From positions 182,357 through 246,356 of the forward strand of contig NZ_KI928922.1 of assembly GCF_000521215.1 (NCBI RefSeq): a stretch of DNA of 64,000 bases, read 5' to 3'. The notes under the pieces are model-generated. The model was not told the DNA's origin, made no database searches, and was given only the letters and a program-made list of their open reading frames with translations. The stretch is from Labrenzia sp. DG1229. Its GTDB lineage: Bacteria > Pseudomonadota > Alphaproteobacteria > Rhizobiales > Stappiaceae. The translations under genes were made by a program, and so were the position numbers. Positions 52,340 through 61,409 of the stretch are shown one piece after another (position 1 is the first letter of the stretch; the number at the start of each line of letters is the position of its first letter).

Positions 52340-52668
52340 AAGCCGGCTGCCGGATCATGTGGGAGCCAAACTGACCTTTCCGGCAATGCCGAGTACCAAG
52401 GTCCAGATTGGCGATAATGATAACGACAGCGAAGCGTTCCGGAACGTATTGAGTTTCCGCAAGATCAATGCCCGTATCCTTCCAGGATCAAACCCGATTG
52501 TGCCATGCACAAGTCAGGGATGCTGCACAAGCAGCGTCATGAACTCAAAACGTGTTCGCAATACCGGAAGATTGGCGGGGTATCGAAACCCGACATGAAC
52601 GCTTCGCCCGCGCTTTCATGTCGGCCATGTCCCTTGCCGCTCCGGTCATGTTCCGGATCAATCAATGA
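52340..52668 (+). pseudogene. IS5-family transposase remnant (C-terminal fragment, decayed)
   Basis: All three plus frames carry pieces of an IS5-type transposase end: LTFPAMPSTKVQIGDNDNDSEAFRNVLSFRK (in parts; canonical DRGYDS), LHKQRH, and RAFMSAMSLAAPVMFRINQ then TGA at 52666-52668, which matches the usual C-terminus. Several frameshifts and substitutions show it is old. No terminal inverted repeats or target duplications could be assigned. Marks a past insertion boundary between the AraC pair and the M81/GH20 cluster. Confidence 0.6.
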
Positions 52669-52695
52669 GGCCTGACCAAAGACCCTGCGCCGCGC

Positions 52696-54135
52696 CTATT
52701 TCACAATCAGACGCTTTGAAAAAAGTGACTTTGGATGCCAGTCGAAGTTGGTCCGGAAAGGGTATGTCGGATTGGTCCTGTTCTCGTTTTTCAACGCGGG
52801 AATGTCCTGGTTGACCGCTCCGTCGGTGAGCGCCATGCGGGCCGGGTTGGCCAGCGGAGCAAGTTCAGGTGACAGATAGCCAGACTTGACAATCAGGTAT
52901 CTGGTCAGTGTCGGGTCTATGCCGAACCGTCTGAAATCGACAATGTTGTGAAACGGCCGTCGGCGTTCCGTCAGGATGACGGAGTTTTCGGAAACATGGA
53001 TCAGCACCTCCCTGTTTCGACCGGTTTTTGTGCCTGCCTTTTTTCCGACGACGGCGCTGATCGTCAATCGTGGGCAATCGCTGCCGAAAGAGCCGCCGAT
53101 GTCCAGACTGAGGACATCGCCTTCGAAGGCTTCCCAGGCTTTCTCGGTGGCGCCGGGGTCAGCAATCCCCGCAAAGACAGCCCCTGTCATCCCGCGGTCC
53201 AGCCAGGCCTTGAGGATATCGGTGCGATCGCCCACGCCGCCGCCTGTCGGATTGTCTCCGCTGTCGGCCAGTATGAAGGGAAAAGTTTCCACGTGTTCGG
53301 CATCGTCCAGGCAGTCAGGCAGCGGCATTGTCGGAACACCAAAATCAAGATCATTTCGTGCCGCCCAGTACCTGGCTGCGATCTCTCGTGCGACAAAGGC
53401 CGCCCTGTCGGGTTCTGTTCCTGTTACGACCGCGGCAGCCGTTGCCCGGCCGGTGTCGGCCCAGACGTATCCGATCATCAGATTTGCGTCGGCGATGCCT
53501 TGTTGCCTGTCGTAGTGCGGCAGCTCCCGGTAGATCGATTTTACCGGCTCGTCTTCCGTACTGGTTCGTTCTCCGGGAAGTAGAACCGGTACGGCTGCCC
53601 AGACAACAGATCTTCGAGGTCCGCCTGCGAGCTGGTCAACAAGGTTGTCTGCGGCACGCAAATGGGTTTCCCGGACATCGATATGCGGCGCGGTTCTATA
53701 GGCACAGAAAATGTCGATCTGATCGATGATCTTCTGAGTGACATTTCCGTGCAGGTCATAGCTGACGGCAATGGGCACCTCCGGTCCGACGACATCCCGC
53801 ACCGCGGAGATCCAGTCGCCCTCCGGGTCGTCGATATCGGGCACATGCATCGCACCATGCATGATCAGCAACACGCCATCCACGGGAAGAGACGCCTGCA
53901 GCTCTGCCAGAAACCCGGATTTGAAAGTCAGGTAGCAGCCGGTGGACACAGGCCCGCCCGGGATCGAGCGGGCGTGAAACAGGGGACAGAAGGTGGTATC
54001 GGGAAAACGTTCCTTGCCCAGTCCTGTTTGCTCCAGCAGTTCGGTGCCTCTGACGACGTCAAAGTCTTCGACTTCCTGGTGCAGGGGAGAATAGGTGCTG
54101 CACTCGGTGTGAATGCCCCCGACGGCTATCTTCAT
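52696..54135 (-). CDS. M81 family metallopeptidase (MlrC-like), first copy
   Basis: A 479-residue protein of the DUF1485/MlrC family: GGIHTECSTYSP (N-terminal metal site), LIMHGAMHV, SYDLHGNV and TAPHIDVRETH, plus a C-terminal MlrC_C domain ending near KSLFSKR. MlrC acts on linearised microcystin fragments, but relatives in transport clusters have unknown substrates. GGGAGA precedes the ATG at complement 54133-54135; an earlier ATG abuts the upstream stop. Last gene of the RpiR-SDR-GH20-M81 operon. Confidence 0.85.
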   Translation of the reverse strand: MKIAVGGIHTECSTYSPLHQEVEDFDVVRGTELLEQTGLGKERFPDTTFCPLFHARSIPGGPVSTGCYLTFKSGFLAELQASLPVDGVLLIMHGAMHVPDIDDPEGDWISAVRDVVGPEVPIAVSYDLHGNVTQKIIDQIDIFCAYRTAPHIDVRETHLRAADNLVDQLAGGPRRSVVWAAVPVLLPGERTSTEDEPVKSIYRELPHYDRQQGIADANLMIGYVWADTGRATAAAVVTGTEPDRAAFVAREIAARYWAARNDLDFGVPTMPLPDCLDDAEHVETFPFILADSGDNPTGGGVGDRTDILKAWLDRGMTGAVFAGIADPGATEKAWEAFEGDVLSLDIGGSFGSDCPRLTISAVVGKKAGTKTGRNREVLIHVSENSVILTERRRPFHNIVDFRRFGIDPTLTRYLIVKSGYLSPELAPLANPARMALTDGAVNQDIPALKNENRTNPTYPFRTNFDWHPKSLFSKRLIVK

Positions 54136-54156
54136 CTTCCGGTCTCCCGTTTGCAT

Positions 54157-56067
54157 TCAAAGCGCAGGAAACAGTGCACTCTGGTATGCAAACCGTTGCC
54201 AGTCCTTGTGTTCGGGCTGCGTCCAACCGGCTTCGGCGACCGCAAAGAGCCTCGGAAAAACCATGTGATTGAAGATTTCATTGCTCGTCATGTGTTCGCA
54301 CCAGATGCAGGCCTGGACGCCGCGGAGAAGATCCTTGCCTGCGCCGGAAAGTCCGGCTGCGGGTTCATAGGCATATGTTTCCTCGGGTGTTGCAACTCCG
54401 GCCCAGCTTGCGCCCGGTTCCTGCCAGCAAGTACCCTGAACCATGTCCATGTAGTAATTCTGTCCCGGCGTGCAGATGACCTCGTAGCCCTGTTCGATGA
54501 GCTCTCTTGTCACTTCCTGTTTCTGCCACGCCATCAGCAGGACGCCATCGGGGTCGATGCCACCACCATGGGAGACTTCGTCCCAGCCGGCCAGGCTCTT
54601 TCCGAGACTTTTCAAAATGCCCCTGACCCGGCCCATAAAATAAGCCTGCACTTCCATGGTGTCTCCTAGGCCGAGCTCTTCCATGAGGCGTTGCACTTTC
54701 GGTGACGACAGCCAGGACCTGTCATCGACCTCATCCCCGCCGATGTGGACAAACTCGAAGGGAAACAGGTCCGCCATTTCAGCAAAGACCTTTTCAAGAA
54801 AACCATAGGTCTCGTCCATAGCCGGATTGAGCGCATTGTTGGGGTAGCCCTGAATGGAATGATAGCTCTCCGGAGGTTCGGCCTGGTCCGCCATGTAGGG
54901 GTAGGTTTTCAGGACCGCCGTGCAATGGCCGGGGATATCGATTTCGGGAAGGATATCAATGTTGAGACCGGCAGCGTGCGCCACAACTTCGCGCACGTCT
55001 TCCTGCGTGTAAAATCCGCCATAGCTTTCACTAGCAAATCCGAGTTGCGACTCCTGCATCGTTCCCGGACCACGCCGTGACCCTTTCGTGGTCAGCTCCG
55101 GATATGCCCTGATTTCCAGGCGCCAGCCTTCATCGTCAGTCAGATGCCACTGAAAGACATTCATCCGGCACCAGGCAAGGATATCGAGCAAACGCATCAC
55201 GTCTTTGGCGTCTCGAAAGTGGCGAGAGACGTCCAGATGCGTGCCACGCCAGGAGAAGCGCGGTGCGTCGGCAATTGTTCCCGTCACCGGAAACTTGAAG
55301 CGCTCCGGAGTGCAGTAAACGCCATAGGAGATTTGAGCCAGCACTGTCAGGCCATAGTCGCGTCCGGTGGCCCCGCCATGGCGAAGCGTGACGGATTGAA
55401 CTGACCAGTCCAGGGCGTAGCCATCATTTGCCAGTCGCCGATCTTCGAGAAATTCCAGCGCCAACAGGTTTGAAGACTCAGTGAAAAGGAACGGAAGGGG
55501 TGCATTTGAAAACAGTCGGCCGGAGAGGGCATTTATCCTGGAGGCTGCCGCCAGGTCCTCTGGTGTCGTAGTCGCGATGTAAAACCCGGACAGGTCATCC
55601 CGATACGCATTGATTTCAACAGATTGAGGCCAGGGCACGATGTGGAGCAGATCCGTTGCCCGTCCGTCGGGAAGGATCTTCCGGTCGCCGGTGATCAGTT
55701 CCACCGGGGCCTTCAGGTCAGTACACTGGACTTCCATGATGTTGCCGTTTGCAGTGACATATCCGGATTTGGGACCATCGAGCCGATGTCTTGCGGGATT
55801 GACCAGTCCCTTGATGGCAAACCGCCAGCTTTCTCCCGGCTGCAGCTCCAACCCTTTGACAGGTGCGATTTCATGGAAGTTCGCGACGCGCCTGAAGCTA
55901 TCCGCATTTTCAAGAACAGCTTCCGCGCTGGCGCGGGTTAGTGCGGTATAGGCGAGAGAGAAGGCTTTGAGCGGCTTTGAGCCGACATTGGTCAGTGCAA
56001 GTTCGAGACGGGCATCCTTAAGGGTTTCGGCCGGCCGGTAAAAACTGTCGAGAACTAAACTGGTCAT
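54157..56067 (-). CDS. Beta-N-acetylhexosaminidase, GH20, cytoplasmic
   Basis: A 636-residue glycoside hydrolase. N-terminal domain (1-270), then the GH20 barrel: RGTHLDVSRHF, WHLTDDEGWRLEI, EIDIPGHCTAVL, and the catalytic pair Asp445-Glu446 in HIGGDEV, with WDEV and CWCEH-like late motifs. No signal peptide, so it works on imported oligosaccharides such as chitobiose or N-acetylglucosaminides. Overlaps nothing, 3 nt from the SDR. The right-hand ABC importer likely supplies its substrate. Confidence 0.93.
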   Translation of the reverse strand: MTSLVLDSFYRPAETLKDARLELALTNVGSKPLKAFSLAYTALTRASAEAVLENADSFRRVANFHEIAPVKGLELQPGESWRFAIKGLVNPARHRLDGPKSGYVTANGNIMEVQCTDLKAPVELITGDRKILPDGRATDLLHIVPWPQSVEINAYRDDLSGFYIATTTPEDLAAASRINALSGRLFSNAPLPFLFTESSNLLALEFLEDRRLANDGYALDWSVQSVTLRHGGATGRDYGLTVLAQISYGVYCTPERFKFPVTGTIADAPRFSWRGTHLDVSRHFRDAKDVMRLLDILAWCRMNVFQWHLTDDEGWRLEIRAYPELTTKGSRRGPGTMQESQLGFASESYGGFYTQEDVREVVAHAAGLNIDILPEIDIPGHCTAVLKTYPYMADQAEPPESYHSIQGYPNNALNPAMDETYGFLEKVFAEMADLFPFEFVHIGGDEVDDRSWLSSPKVQRLMEELGLGDTMEVQAYFMGRVRGILKSLGKSLAGWDEVSHGGGIDPDGVLLMAWQKQEVTRELIEQGYEVICTPGQNYYMDMVQGTCWQEPGASWAGVATPEETYAYEPAAGLSGAGKDLLRGVQACIWCEHMTSNEIFNHMVFPRLFAVAEAGWTQPEHKDWQRFAYQSALFPAL

Positions 56068-56070
56068 GTT

Positions 56071-56871
56071 TCAGGATCCGTCAAAGTCTGCTGATTGAGT
56101 AAAGGTTCGCGGCAGGGCCGTTGATCCGGCAGTAAGACCGCTGTCGACGGGGAGGCACGCCCCCGTGATGCAACGGGCTGCCGGACTGACGAGAAAGGCT
56201 ACCGCGGCAGCAATATCTTCCGGTTCAGGCAGGAGCTTGAAGGGATACCAGCTCAAGGCCTCGTCGAAGACACCCGGATTGGCTGCCTCGCGTGCTTTCC
56301 AGGCTTGCGTCTTGACCGTGCCGGGAGCAACTGCGTTGGCTCGCAGTCCGTATTTGCCGTACTCGACCGCAATTGCTTTCGTCGCGTGGATGAGCCCGGC
56401 TTTGGCTGCGCTGTAAGCAGGATGGCCAAACGCTGAAAGCCCGTTCACCGAGGCTATGTTCACAACGTTGCCCGAGCCGCTCTCGACAAGGGGTTTTTCA
56501 AACGACTTGAAACAGTTGAGGGCCGCTTCGAGGTTCAACGACAGGTCATGAGACAGGGTATCCGTCGTCATCGCATGAAGCGACAGGGCCCTGGCTGCAC
56601 CGGCATTGTTGACCAGAATGTTTACCGGGCCCAAATCAGCTGCTTCGTCGGCCGCGCGCGCAAGTTCGTCCGGTTTCGTGAGGTCACACCGGATCGATGT
56701 TACCTTCGAGCCACTGCCCCCAAGACGCGCAACAGCCGCCGCCATAGCTTCCGCATCCAGGTCGATTGCAGCCACTTTGTGCGTCGCTGAAAGCCGTGCG
56801 ACAATTGCAGCTCCGATATCACCGGCAGCGCCGGTGACAATGGCAACCGGGTCAATATTCTCATCAGTCAC
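56071..56871 (-). CDS. Short-chain dehydrogenase of the amino-sugar cluster
   Basis: A 266-residue SDR: TGAAGDIG (13-20), Asp in AIDLD for NAD, NNAGAAR, Ser in NIASVNG and YSAAK. GTG at complement 56869-56871 with AAGGA at good spacing is chosen; it overlaps the RpiR stop by 8 nt (an ATG 18 nt upstream is the alternative). Substrate unknown; neighbours suggest an amino-sugar alcohol or acid. Confidence 0.84.
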   Translation of the reverse strand: MTDENIDPVAIVTGAAGDIGAAIVARLSATHKVAAIDLDAEAMAAAVARLGGSGSKVTSIRCDLTKPDELARAADEAADLGPVNILVNNAGAARALSLHAMTTDTLSHDLSLNLEAALNCFKSFEKPLVESGSGNVVNIASVNGLSAFGHPAYSAAKAGLIHATKAIAVEYGKYGLRANAVAPGTVKTQAWKAREAANPGVFDEALSWYPFKLLPEPEDIAAAVAFLVSPAARCITGACLPVDSGLTAGSTALPRTFTQSADFDGS

Positions 56872-57730
56872 CGAGAACTTCCTTGTCATCTACGTCGCGG
56901 GAATTGCTGAGCTGGTGTTTGACGCGTCTCAGGCTTTCCCTGGATTCGTCACCCCGTTTCATGGCAACGAAGGTCGCCAGCAGATCGGTGGCATAAAGGT
57001 AGGCATATCGGCTCGTGCTGGGGCGCAGAATATTCTCACCCTCCGGCAGGTCGATCCCGATCGTGATATCTGCCAGATCCGAAACGGGCCGGCCCGGACG
57101 CGTCAGCGCGATTATCCTGGCACCGTACGTTTTCCCCGCTTCAAGTGCCCGGACGAGTTGATCATTCAGTCCGGAGACGGAGGAGGCGACAATGACGTCG
57201 CCCTGACGCAGGGTCGCAGCTTGCATCAGCTGCATCGCGTGATCTGTCACGCTGATGGTTCGCAACCCCAGGCGAAACAGCCGGTTTTGCATTTCGTTTG
57301 CGATCATCGAGGAGGTTCCGCCGGCTCCGAAGGTGGCAACCAGCCCGGCGTCGCCGATCATGTCAGCGGCCCTTGAAGCCGCATCGATGTCCAGCGTTTC
57401 CCGTGTCTTTGCAGTTGCCTCCTGAAGCTGCACCAGCAAACTGTCAGCCACATCCACAGGGGCCACTGAGGATGTCTTTGCAGTCAGGTATCGGGACCCG
57501 GCAAAGGCAACCTTGGCAACCTGGACCTTGAAGGCGGTAAAGCTGTCACATCCCAGACGCCGGGAGAAACGGGTTACTGTCGGGGGGGAAACGCCAGCGC
57601 GCTCGGCGACTTCGGTGATGCCCGCATTGACAATAAAATTTGCCTCGCTGCGCAGAAGTGTTGCCAGAATTCGTTCCGACTTGGAAAGATCCGGTTCCAC
57701 TTCCTGCAATACGGACAGGATATCCCGCAT
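56864..57730 (-). CDS. RpiR/MurR-family regulator with SIS domain
   Basis: A 288-residue regulator: N-terminal HTH_6 (SKSERILATLLRSE, ERAGVSPPTVTRFSRRLG) and a C-terminal sugar-isomerase (SIS) domain (FGAGGTSSMIANEMQNRL, ASSVSGLND). RpiR proteins typically sense amino-sugar phosphates. First gene after RidA on the minus strand. A palindrome ATTTTCGAAAAT over the divergent promoter at 58186 is a candidate operator. ATG at complement 57728-57730. Confidence 0.92.
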   Translation of the reverse strand: MRDILSVLQEVEPDLSKSERILATLLRSEANFIVNAGITEVAERAGVSPPTVTRFSRRLGCDSFTAFKVQVAKVAFAGSRYLTAKTSSVAPVDVADSLLVQLQEATAKTRETLDIDAASRAADMIGDAGLVATFGAGGTSSMIANEMQNRLFRLGLRTISVTDHAMQLMQAATLRQGDVIVASSVSGLNDQLVRALEAGKTYGARIIALTRPGRPVSDLADITIGIDLPEGENILRPSTSRYAYLYATDLLATFVAMKRGDESRESLRRVKHQLSNSRDVDDKEVLGD

Positions 57731-57734
57731 TTGA

Positions 57735-58121
57735 TCAGTCCGGCTTCTTGTAAGCTATACAGTCGATTTCAACCTTGCAATCGACCATCATTGTGGCTTG
57801 CACACAGGCGCGAGCCGGCGGGTGTTCACCGAAATAGTCCTTGTAAACGCCGTTGAAAGACCAGAAGTCTCTCGGATCGTCGAGCCACACTCCGACCCGC
57901 ACCACATGTTCAAGTCCATAACCGGCCTCTTGCAGGATGGAGATGACATTCTTTATCGTCAGGTGCGTTTGCTCAACGATGCCGCCGCCGATGATTTCGC
58001 CATCCTTCATGGGGACCTGACCGGACACATGAAGCCAGCCATCTGCTTCCACCGCGCGGGCAAAGGGCAGGTTCTGACCCCCGGCGCCGGACTTTTCGGC
58101 CCCATAGCGTTTGATGGTCAT
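57735..58121 (-). CDS. RidA (YjgF) family protein of the amino-sugar cluster
   Basis: A 128-residue RidA-fold protein: GWLHVSGQVPMKDG, VRVGVWLDDPRDF, PPARACVQATMMV with the substrate-binding Arg. Probably deaminates enamine/imine products from a PLP enzyme in the pathway, such as the D-threonine-aldolase-like enzyme. It begins the minus-strand operon 4 nt before rpiR, divergent from the M81-2 operon. Confidence 0.9.
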   Translation of the reverse strand: MTIKRYGAEKSGAGGQNLPFARAVEADGWLHVSGQVPMKDGEIIGGGIVEQTHLTIKNVISILQEAGYGLEHVVRVGVWLDDPRDFWSFNGVYKDYFGEHPPARACVQATMMVDCKVEIDCIAYKKPD

Positions 58122-58158
58122 GTTGAACTCCGTTTCTGAAAATGATTTACATAGTGGT

Positions 58159-58197
58159 TTGACATTGGTTTTATTTCACTCTTATATTTTCGAAAAT
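58159..58197 (+). promoter_or_regulatory. Sigma-70-like promoter with overlapping palindromic operator
   Basis: TTGACA (58159-58164), an 18-nt spacer and TATATT (58183-58188) form a good promoter for the plus-strand operon. ATTTTCGAAAAT (58186-58197), a perfect 12-nt palindrome, covers its end and expected start site, as a repressor site would. Confidence 0.65.
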
Positions 58198-58209
58198 GCA
58201 ACCGCCAAA

Positions 58210-58731
58210 ATGAAAATGGTTTCCGCAATGCGCAACGAAATCGATAGTCAACGTAACCCTTTTGCCGACACTGACGCGGATCGGGCAGAAATCTGGGACA
58301 TGCTGGTTTCGCGCGATATCGATGCATTCGTGTCCGAAGACTGGTCAATGGTCGCTGGAGATTTCGATGAAGGTGCATTTTTCGGGGTGGATGCAAAGAA
58401 ACAGCCGAACCCGGACAACTGGGTGCTCGGATTTCCCGATCTTGCGACTTATCGCTCGGAATGGTTGAGCCAGGCACGGGAATTCGCACAGACCGAATTT
58501 GCCGAAGATGCCAGGGCTGCGATTTTCAGTGCCACACAGCTGACCGACATTGAAATCAATGGTGACCGAGCGATCGCGCGGAAAAAATTCGATGGAAAAA
58601 TCAGGAAGGCAGATGGCGGTGAAGACCGTCTGCTCTGGCAGACGCTTTACTATTGCGTCCGCCGTGACGGGTCCTGGAAAATCTGCAGTTTCACTGGGTA
58701 TTTGCCCAATCCGCTCGGAGCCGTGTCCTGA
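58210..58731 (+). CDS. SnoaL/NTF2-like protein, unknown function
   Basis: A 173-residue acidic protein with an NTF2-like pattern (FADTDADRAEIWDMLVSRDIDAFVSEDW, in parts, and a C-terminal RRDGSWKICSFTGYLP strand). Possible starts at 58210, 58216 and 58228; none has a strong ribosome site, so I give the longest after the promoter. It is 2 nt from the second M81 gene, so a pathway role is likely, such as an isomerase or carrier, but no catalytic residues can be assigned. Confidence 0.6.
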   Translation: MKMVSAMRNEIDSQRNPFADTDADRAEIWDMLVSRDIDAFVSEDWSMVAGDFDEGAFFGVDAKKQPNPDNWVLGFPDLATYRSEWLSQAREFAQTEFAEDARAAIFSATQLTDIEINGDRAIARKKFDGKIRKADGGEDRLLWQTLYYCVRRDGSWKICSFTGYLPNPLGAVS

Positions 58732-58733
58732 TA

Positions 58734-60251
58734 ATGCCTCCGCCGCGCGCATTCACCGCTGTTCTTGCAACCGAAACCAACACGTTTTCTCCGATCCGTG
58801 TTGATATGAATGCCTTCAGGGCGTCTCTTCTGGCCCGGCCGGGTGACCACCCCGATACGCCAACCCTGTGTTCGGCCGTGATTACCGAAGGCAGGCGGTT
58901 CGCGCGGGAAAACAATTGGGATCTGGTCGAGGGAACCGCAGCCTGGGCCGATCCGGCCGGCCTTGTCGCCAGAGCCACCTATGAAAGCCTGCGTGACGAA
59001 ATTCTTGATCAGATCCGGACACAGGGACCGTTTGACATTCTCGTTCTCGGCCTTCACGGAGCGATGGTTGCCGATGGCTATGATGATCCTGAGGGTGACT
59101 TTCTTGAACGGGCACGCACGATCGTCGGCGCAGACACCCCGATTGTCGCGACAATCGATCCGCACAGTCACCTGACGGCGAAGCGAGTTGCCGCCACTGA
59201 TGCGCTGATTGCATTCAAGGAGTTTCCGCATACAGACTTCGTTGACCGGGCTGTCGACGCCTGGAAGATTGCCGGACAAACGGTTGCCGGAGCCGTCACA
59301 CCGGTCATGAGTGTCCATGATCCCAAAATGATCGAGGTGTTTCCGACTTCCAGCCAACCGATGCGCGCATTCGTCGACGACATGATCAAGAAGGAAGAAG
59401 AGACACCCGGGCTCCTGTCTCTTTCCGTCATTCACGGCTTCATGGCCGGTGACGTTCCGGAGATGGGCACGAAAGTTCTGGCTGTCACGGACAACGACAA
59501 GCCTCTCGGAGCAGCCATCACGCGAGAGTTGGGAGAGACGCTTTACGCCATGCGTGGAAAGGTTCGCAGCATCGAGCTTGATCCCACGGAAGCCTTTGAT
59601 CGCGCACTTGAGTTTGATGGCGGTCCGGTAACAATCGCTGACATGTGGGATAATCCTGGAGGCGGAACCGCTGGTGATGCGACGGTTCTGTTGCGAGAAG
59701 CTCTCGATCGGCAACTGAGCAACATCGCCTTCGGGTCTATCTGGGACCCCGTTGCGGTACAGTTGTGTCATGCCGCGGGCGAGGGCGCCCGCATGCAATT
59801 GCGGTTTGGGGCAAAATCGGCGCCGGATACCGGAGATCCGGTCGATGCGCAAACGGTCGTGATCCGCAACATCAAAAGCGCTGAACAAAGTTTCGGTGAA
59901 AGTGTTGTTCCGATCGGGGATGCAAGCCTGATCAGGGTGGCGGGCGTCGAGATAATCCTTAATTCGACCCGGGCCCAGTGTTTCGACACCAGCCTGTTTC
60001 GCAATTTCGGGATCACTCCCGAAGACAGGAAGATCCTGGTCGTGAAATCCACCAATCACTTTCATCAGTCTTTCGTGAAGGTGAGCCCGCTGATCCTTTA
60101 TTGTTCTGCGGGAGGGCCGTATCCGAATGATCCGCGTAAAACGCCTTACAAAAAGGCGCCACGGGATATCTGGCCAATTTGTGATGGTGCTTTCGACCAT
60201 GAGAGTGTGATGGCAGACAGGCTCAAAATTGCAGGCAAACCGGGAAGGTGA
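58734..60251 (+). CDS. M81 family metallopeptidase (MlrC-like), second copy
   Basis: A 505-residue M81 protein: TETNTFSPI (N-terminal site), LGLHGAMVADGYDDPEGDFLERAR (parts), ATIDPHSHLTAKR, and SVHDPKMIEVF with a C-terminal MlrC_C-like region ending KPGR. It is only distantly like the first copy at 52696, so not a recent duplication. ATG 58734 is 2 nt after the previous stop; the D-threonine-aldolase-like gene begins 3 nt after it. Likely hydrolyses an amide or ring in a peptide-like compound. Confidence 0.85.
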   Translation: MPPPRAFTAVLATETNTFSPIRVDMNAFRASLLARPGDHPDTPTLCSAVITEGRRFARENNWDLVEGTAAWADPAGLVARATYESLRDEILDQIRTQGPFDILVLGLHGAMVADGYDDPEGDFLERARTIVGADTPIVATIDPHSHLTAKRVAATDALIAFKEFPHTDFVDRAVDAWKIAGQTVAGAVTPVMSVHDPKMIEVFPTSSQPMRAFVDDMIKKEEETPGLLSLSVIHGFMAGDVPEMGTKVLAVTDNDKPLGAAITRELGETLYAMRGKVRSIELDPTEAFDRALEFDGGPVTIADMWDNPGGGTAGDATVLLREALDRQLSNIAFGSIWDPVAVQLCHAAGEGARMQLRFGAKSAPDTGDPVDAQTVVIRNIKSAEQSFGESVVPIGDASLIRVAGVEIILNSTRAQCFDTSLFRNFGITPEDRKILVVKSTNHFHQSFVKVSPLILYCSAGGPYPNDPRKTPYKKAPRDIWPICDGAFDHESVMADRLKIAGKPGR

Positions 60252-60254
60252 GTA

Positions 60255-61322
60255 ATGACAGTCGGACTTTCCATTCATGATTTGCTGACACCGGTTGCCG
60301 TGATCGACGAGACCGTCATGGAAACCAATATTTCGGTCGCTCAGGAGTATTTCGACCGGATCGGACGAAACTTCAGACCGCATATCAAAACGCACAAGAT
60401 CCCGGCGCTGGCAACGCAGCAGGTCGCGGCCGGCGCGAAGGGTATCAACTGTCAGAAGGTCAGCGAAGCCGAAGTTTTTGCCGATGCGGGTTTCACTGAC
60501 ATTCTGATTACCTTCAACATGCTCGGAAAGACGCGGCTGGAGCAGTTGAAGGCGCTTCAAGCCCGGGTGAACTTGCAGGTGGTTGCAGACAACAAGGTCG
60601 TCGTGGATGGACTTGCGGATACCTTTTCGGAAGATCGGCCGCTGAAGGTCCTGGTGGAGTGTGACACCGGCGCGGGGCGGAACGGCGTTCAGACGCCGGA
60701 AGCGGCGCTCGCACTGTCGCAACAGATAGACAGATGCGCGGGGTTGACGTTCCACGGCTTGCTGACCTATCCAAAACCTGGTTCTGAAGCTGCCGTCGAG
60801 GCGTTTTTCTCGAAGACTATCACGCTTTTGGATCAATCCGGACTTCAGTGCGCCGTGGTCTCACACGCCGGATCGCCAAGCCTCTATGATTCTGATCTGG
60901 TTTCCAGTGCGACGGAACACAGGGCCGGTACCTACATCTTCAATGATCGTTCCATGGTGCGCGCAGGCATGTGCGATTTTGACGATTGCGCGATGCATGT
61001 TCTGGCGACAGTGGTTTCGCGGCCGATGGAAACACGTGCTGTTCTCGACGCCGGTTCGAAGGCGCTGACCTCCGATTTGCTGGGTTTCTCCGATCACGGG
61101 CTGATCATCGAGTACCCGGATGCTTCAATCACCGGGTTGAGCGAAGAACACGCCGTGGTGGATTTGAGCAAAACAGATCGCAAACCCGAGGTCGGGGAAA
61201 GAATACGGATCATCCCCAATCACACCTGTGTGGTCTCCAACATGTTTGACAGACTGGTGTTTCACCGGGACGGAGTGGTGACGCGAATTGAGCATGTCGC
61301 CGCCCGTGGGCAAGTCGTCTAG
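60255..61322 (+). CDS. D-threonine aldolase/D-serine dehydratase-like PLP enzyme
   Basis: A 355-residue fold type III (alanine-racemase-barrel) PLP enzyme: RPHIKTHKIPALA with the Schiff-base Lys near residue 42, GAGRNGV, AGSPS and AGSKALTSD and a late NHTCVVSN metal-site motif (His, Cys). This is the D-TA family, which cleaves beta-hydroxy-D-amino acids to glycine and an aldehyde. Third in the M81-2 operon, ended by a terminator. Confidence 0.88.
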   Translation: MTVGLSIHDLLTPVAVIDETVMETNISVAQEYFDRIGRNFRPHIKTHKIPALATQQVAAGAKGINCQKVSEAEVFADAGFTDILITFNMLGKTRLEQLKALQARVNLQVVADNKVVVDGLADTFSEDRPLKVLVECDTGAGRNGVQTPEAALALSQQIDRCAGLTFHGLLTYPKPGSEAAVEAFFSKTITLLDQSGLQCAVVSHAGSPSLYDSDLVSSATEHRAGTYIFNDRSMVRAGMCDFDDCAMHVLATVVSRPMETRAVLDAGSKALTSDLLGFSDHGLIIEYPDASITGLSEEHAVVDLSKTDRKPEVGERIRIIPNHTCVVSNMFDRLVFHRDGVVTRIEHVAARGQVV

Positions 61323-61351
61323 TCCTCCAGAAGACTTGCCCGCCTCTTTTT
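61308..61351 (+). terminator. Rho-independent terminator at the end of the M81-2 operon
   Basis: GGGCAAGTC (61308-61316) pairs with GACTTGCCC (61333-61341), followed by GCCTCTTTTT. The hairpin starts within the last codons of the D-TA-like gene. Also positioned to stop the convergent ABC operon from the right. Confidence 0.75.
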
Positions 61352-61409
61352 AGTTCAGACAGAAACGGCCGCTTTCAAGCAGACCGTTTTTACTCACTTC
61401 GGTTGGTTC

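Noticed and set aside
52359-52598. Independent 79-residue gene after the AraC regulator
   Set aside because: Its sequence is one frame of the IS5 transposase remnant, and other frames continue the same homology.
52590-52624. Inverted repeat CCGACATGAA/TTCATGTCGG as a terminator
   Set aside because: It lies inside the transposase remnant and lacks a T-run, so I treat it as coincidence or decayed element sequence.
58650-60836. 728-codon minus-strand open frame opposite the second M81 gene and D-TA gene
   Set aside because: High-GC antisense frame with low-complexity composition; the plus-strand genes have clear family motifs and operon spacing.
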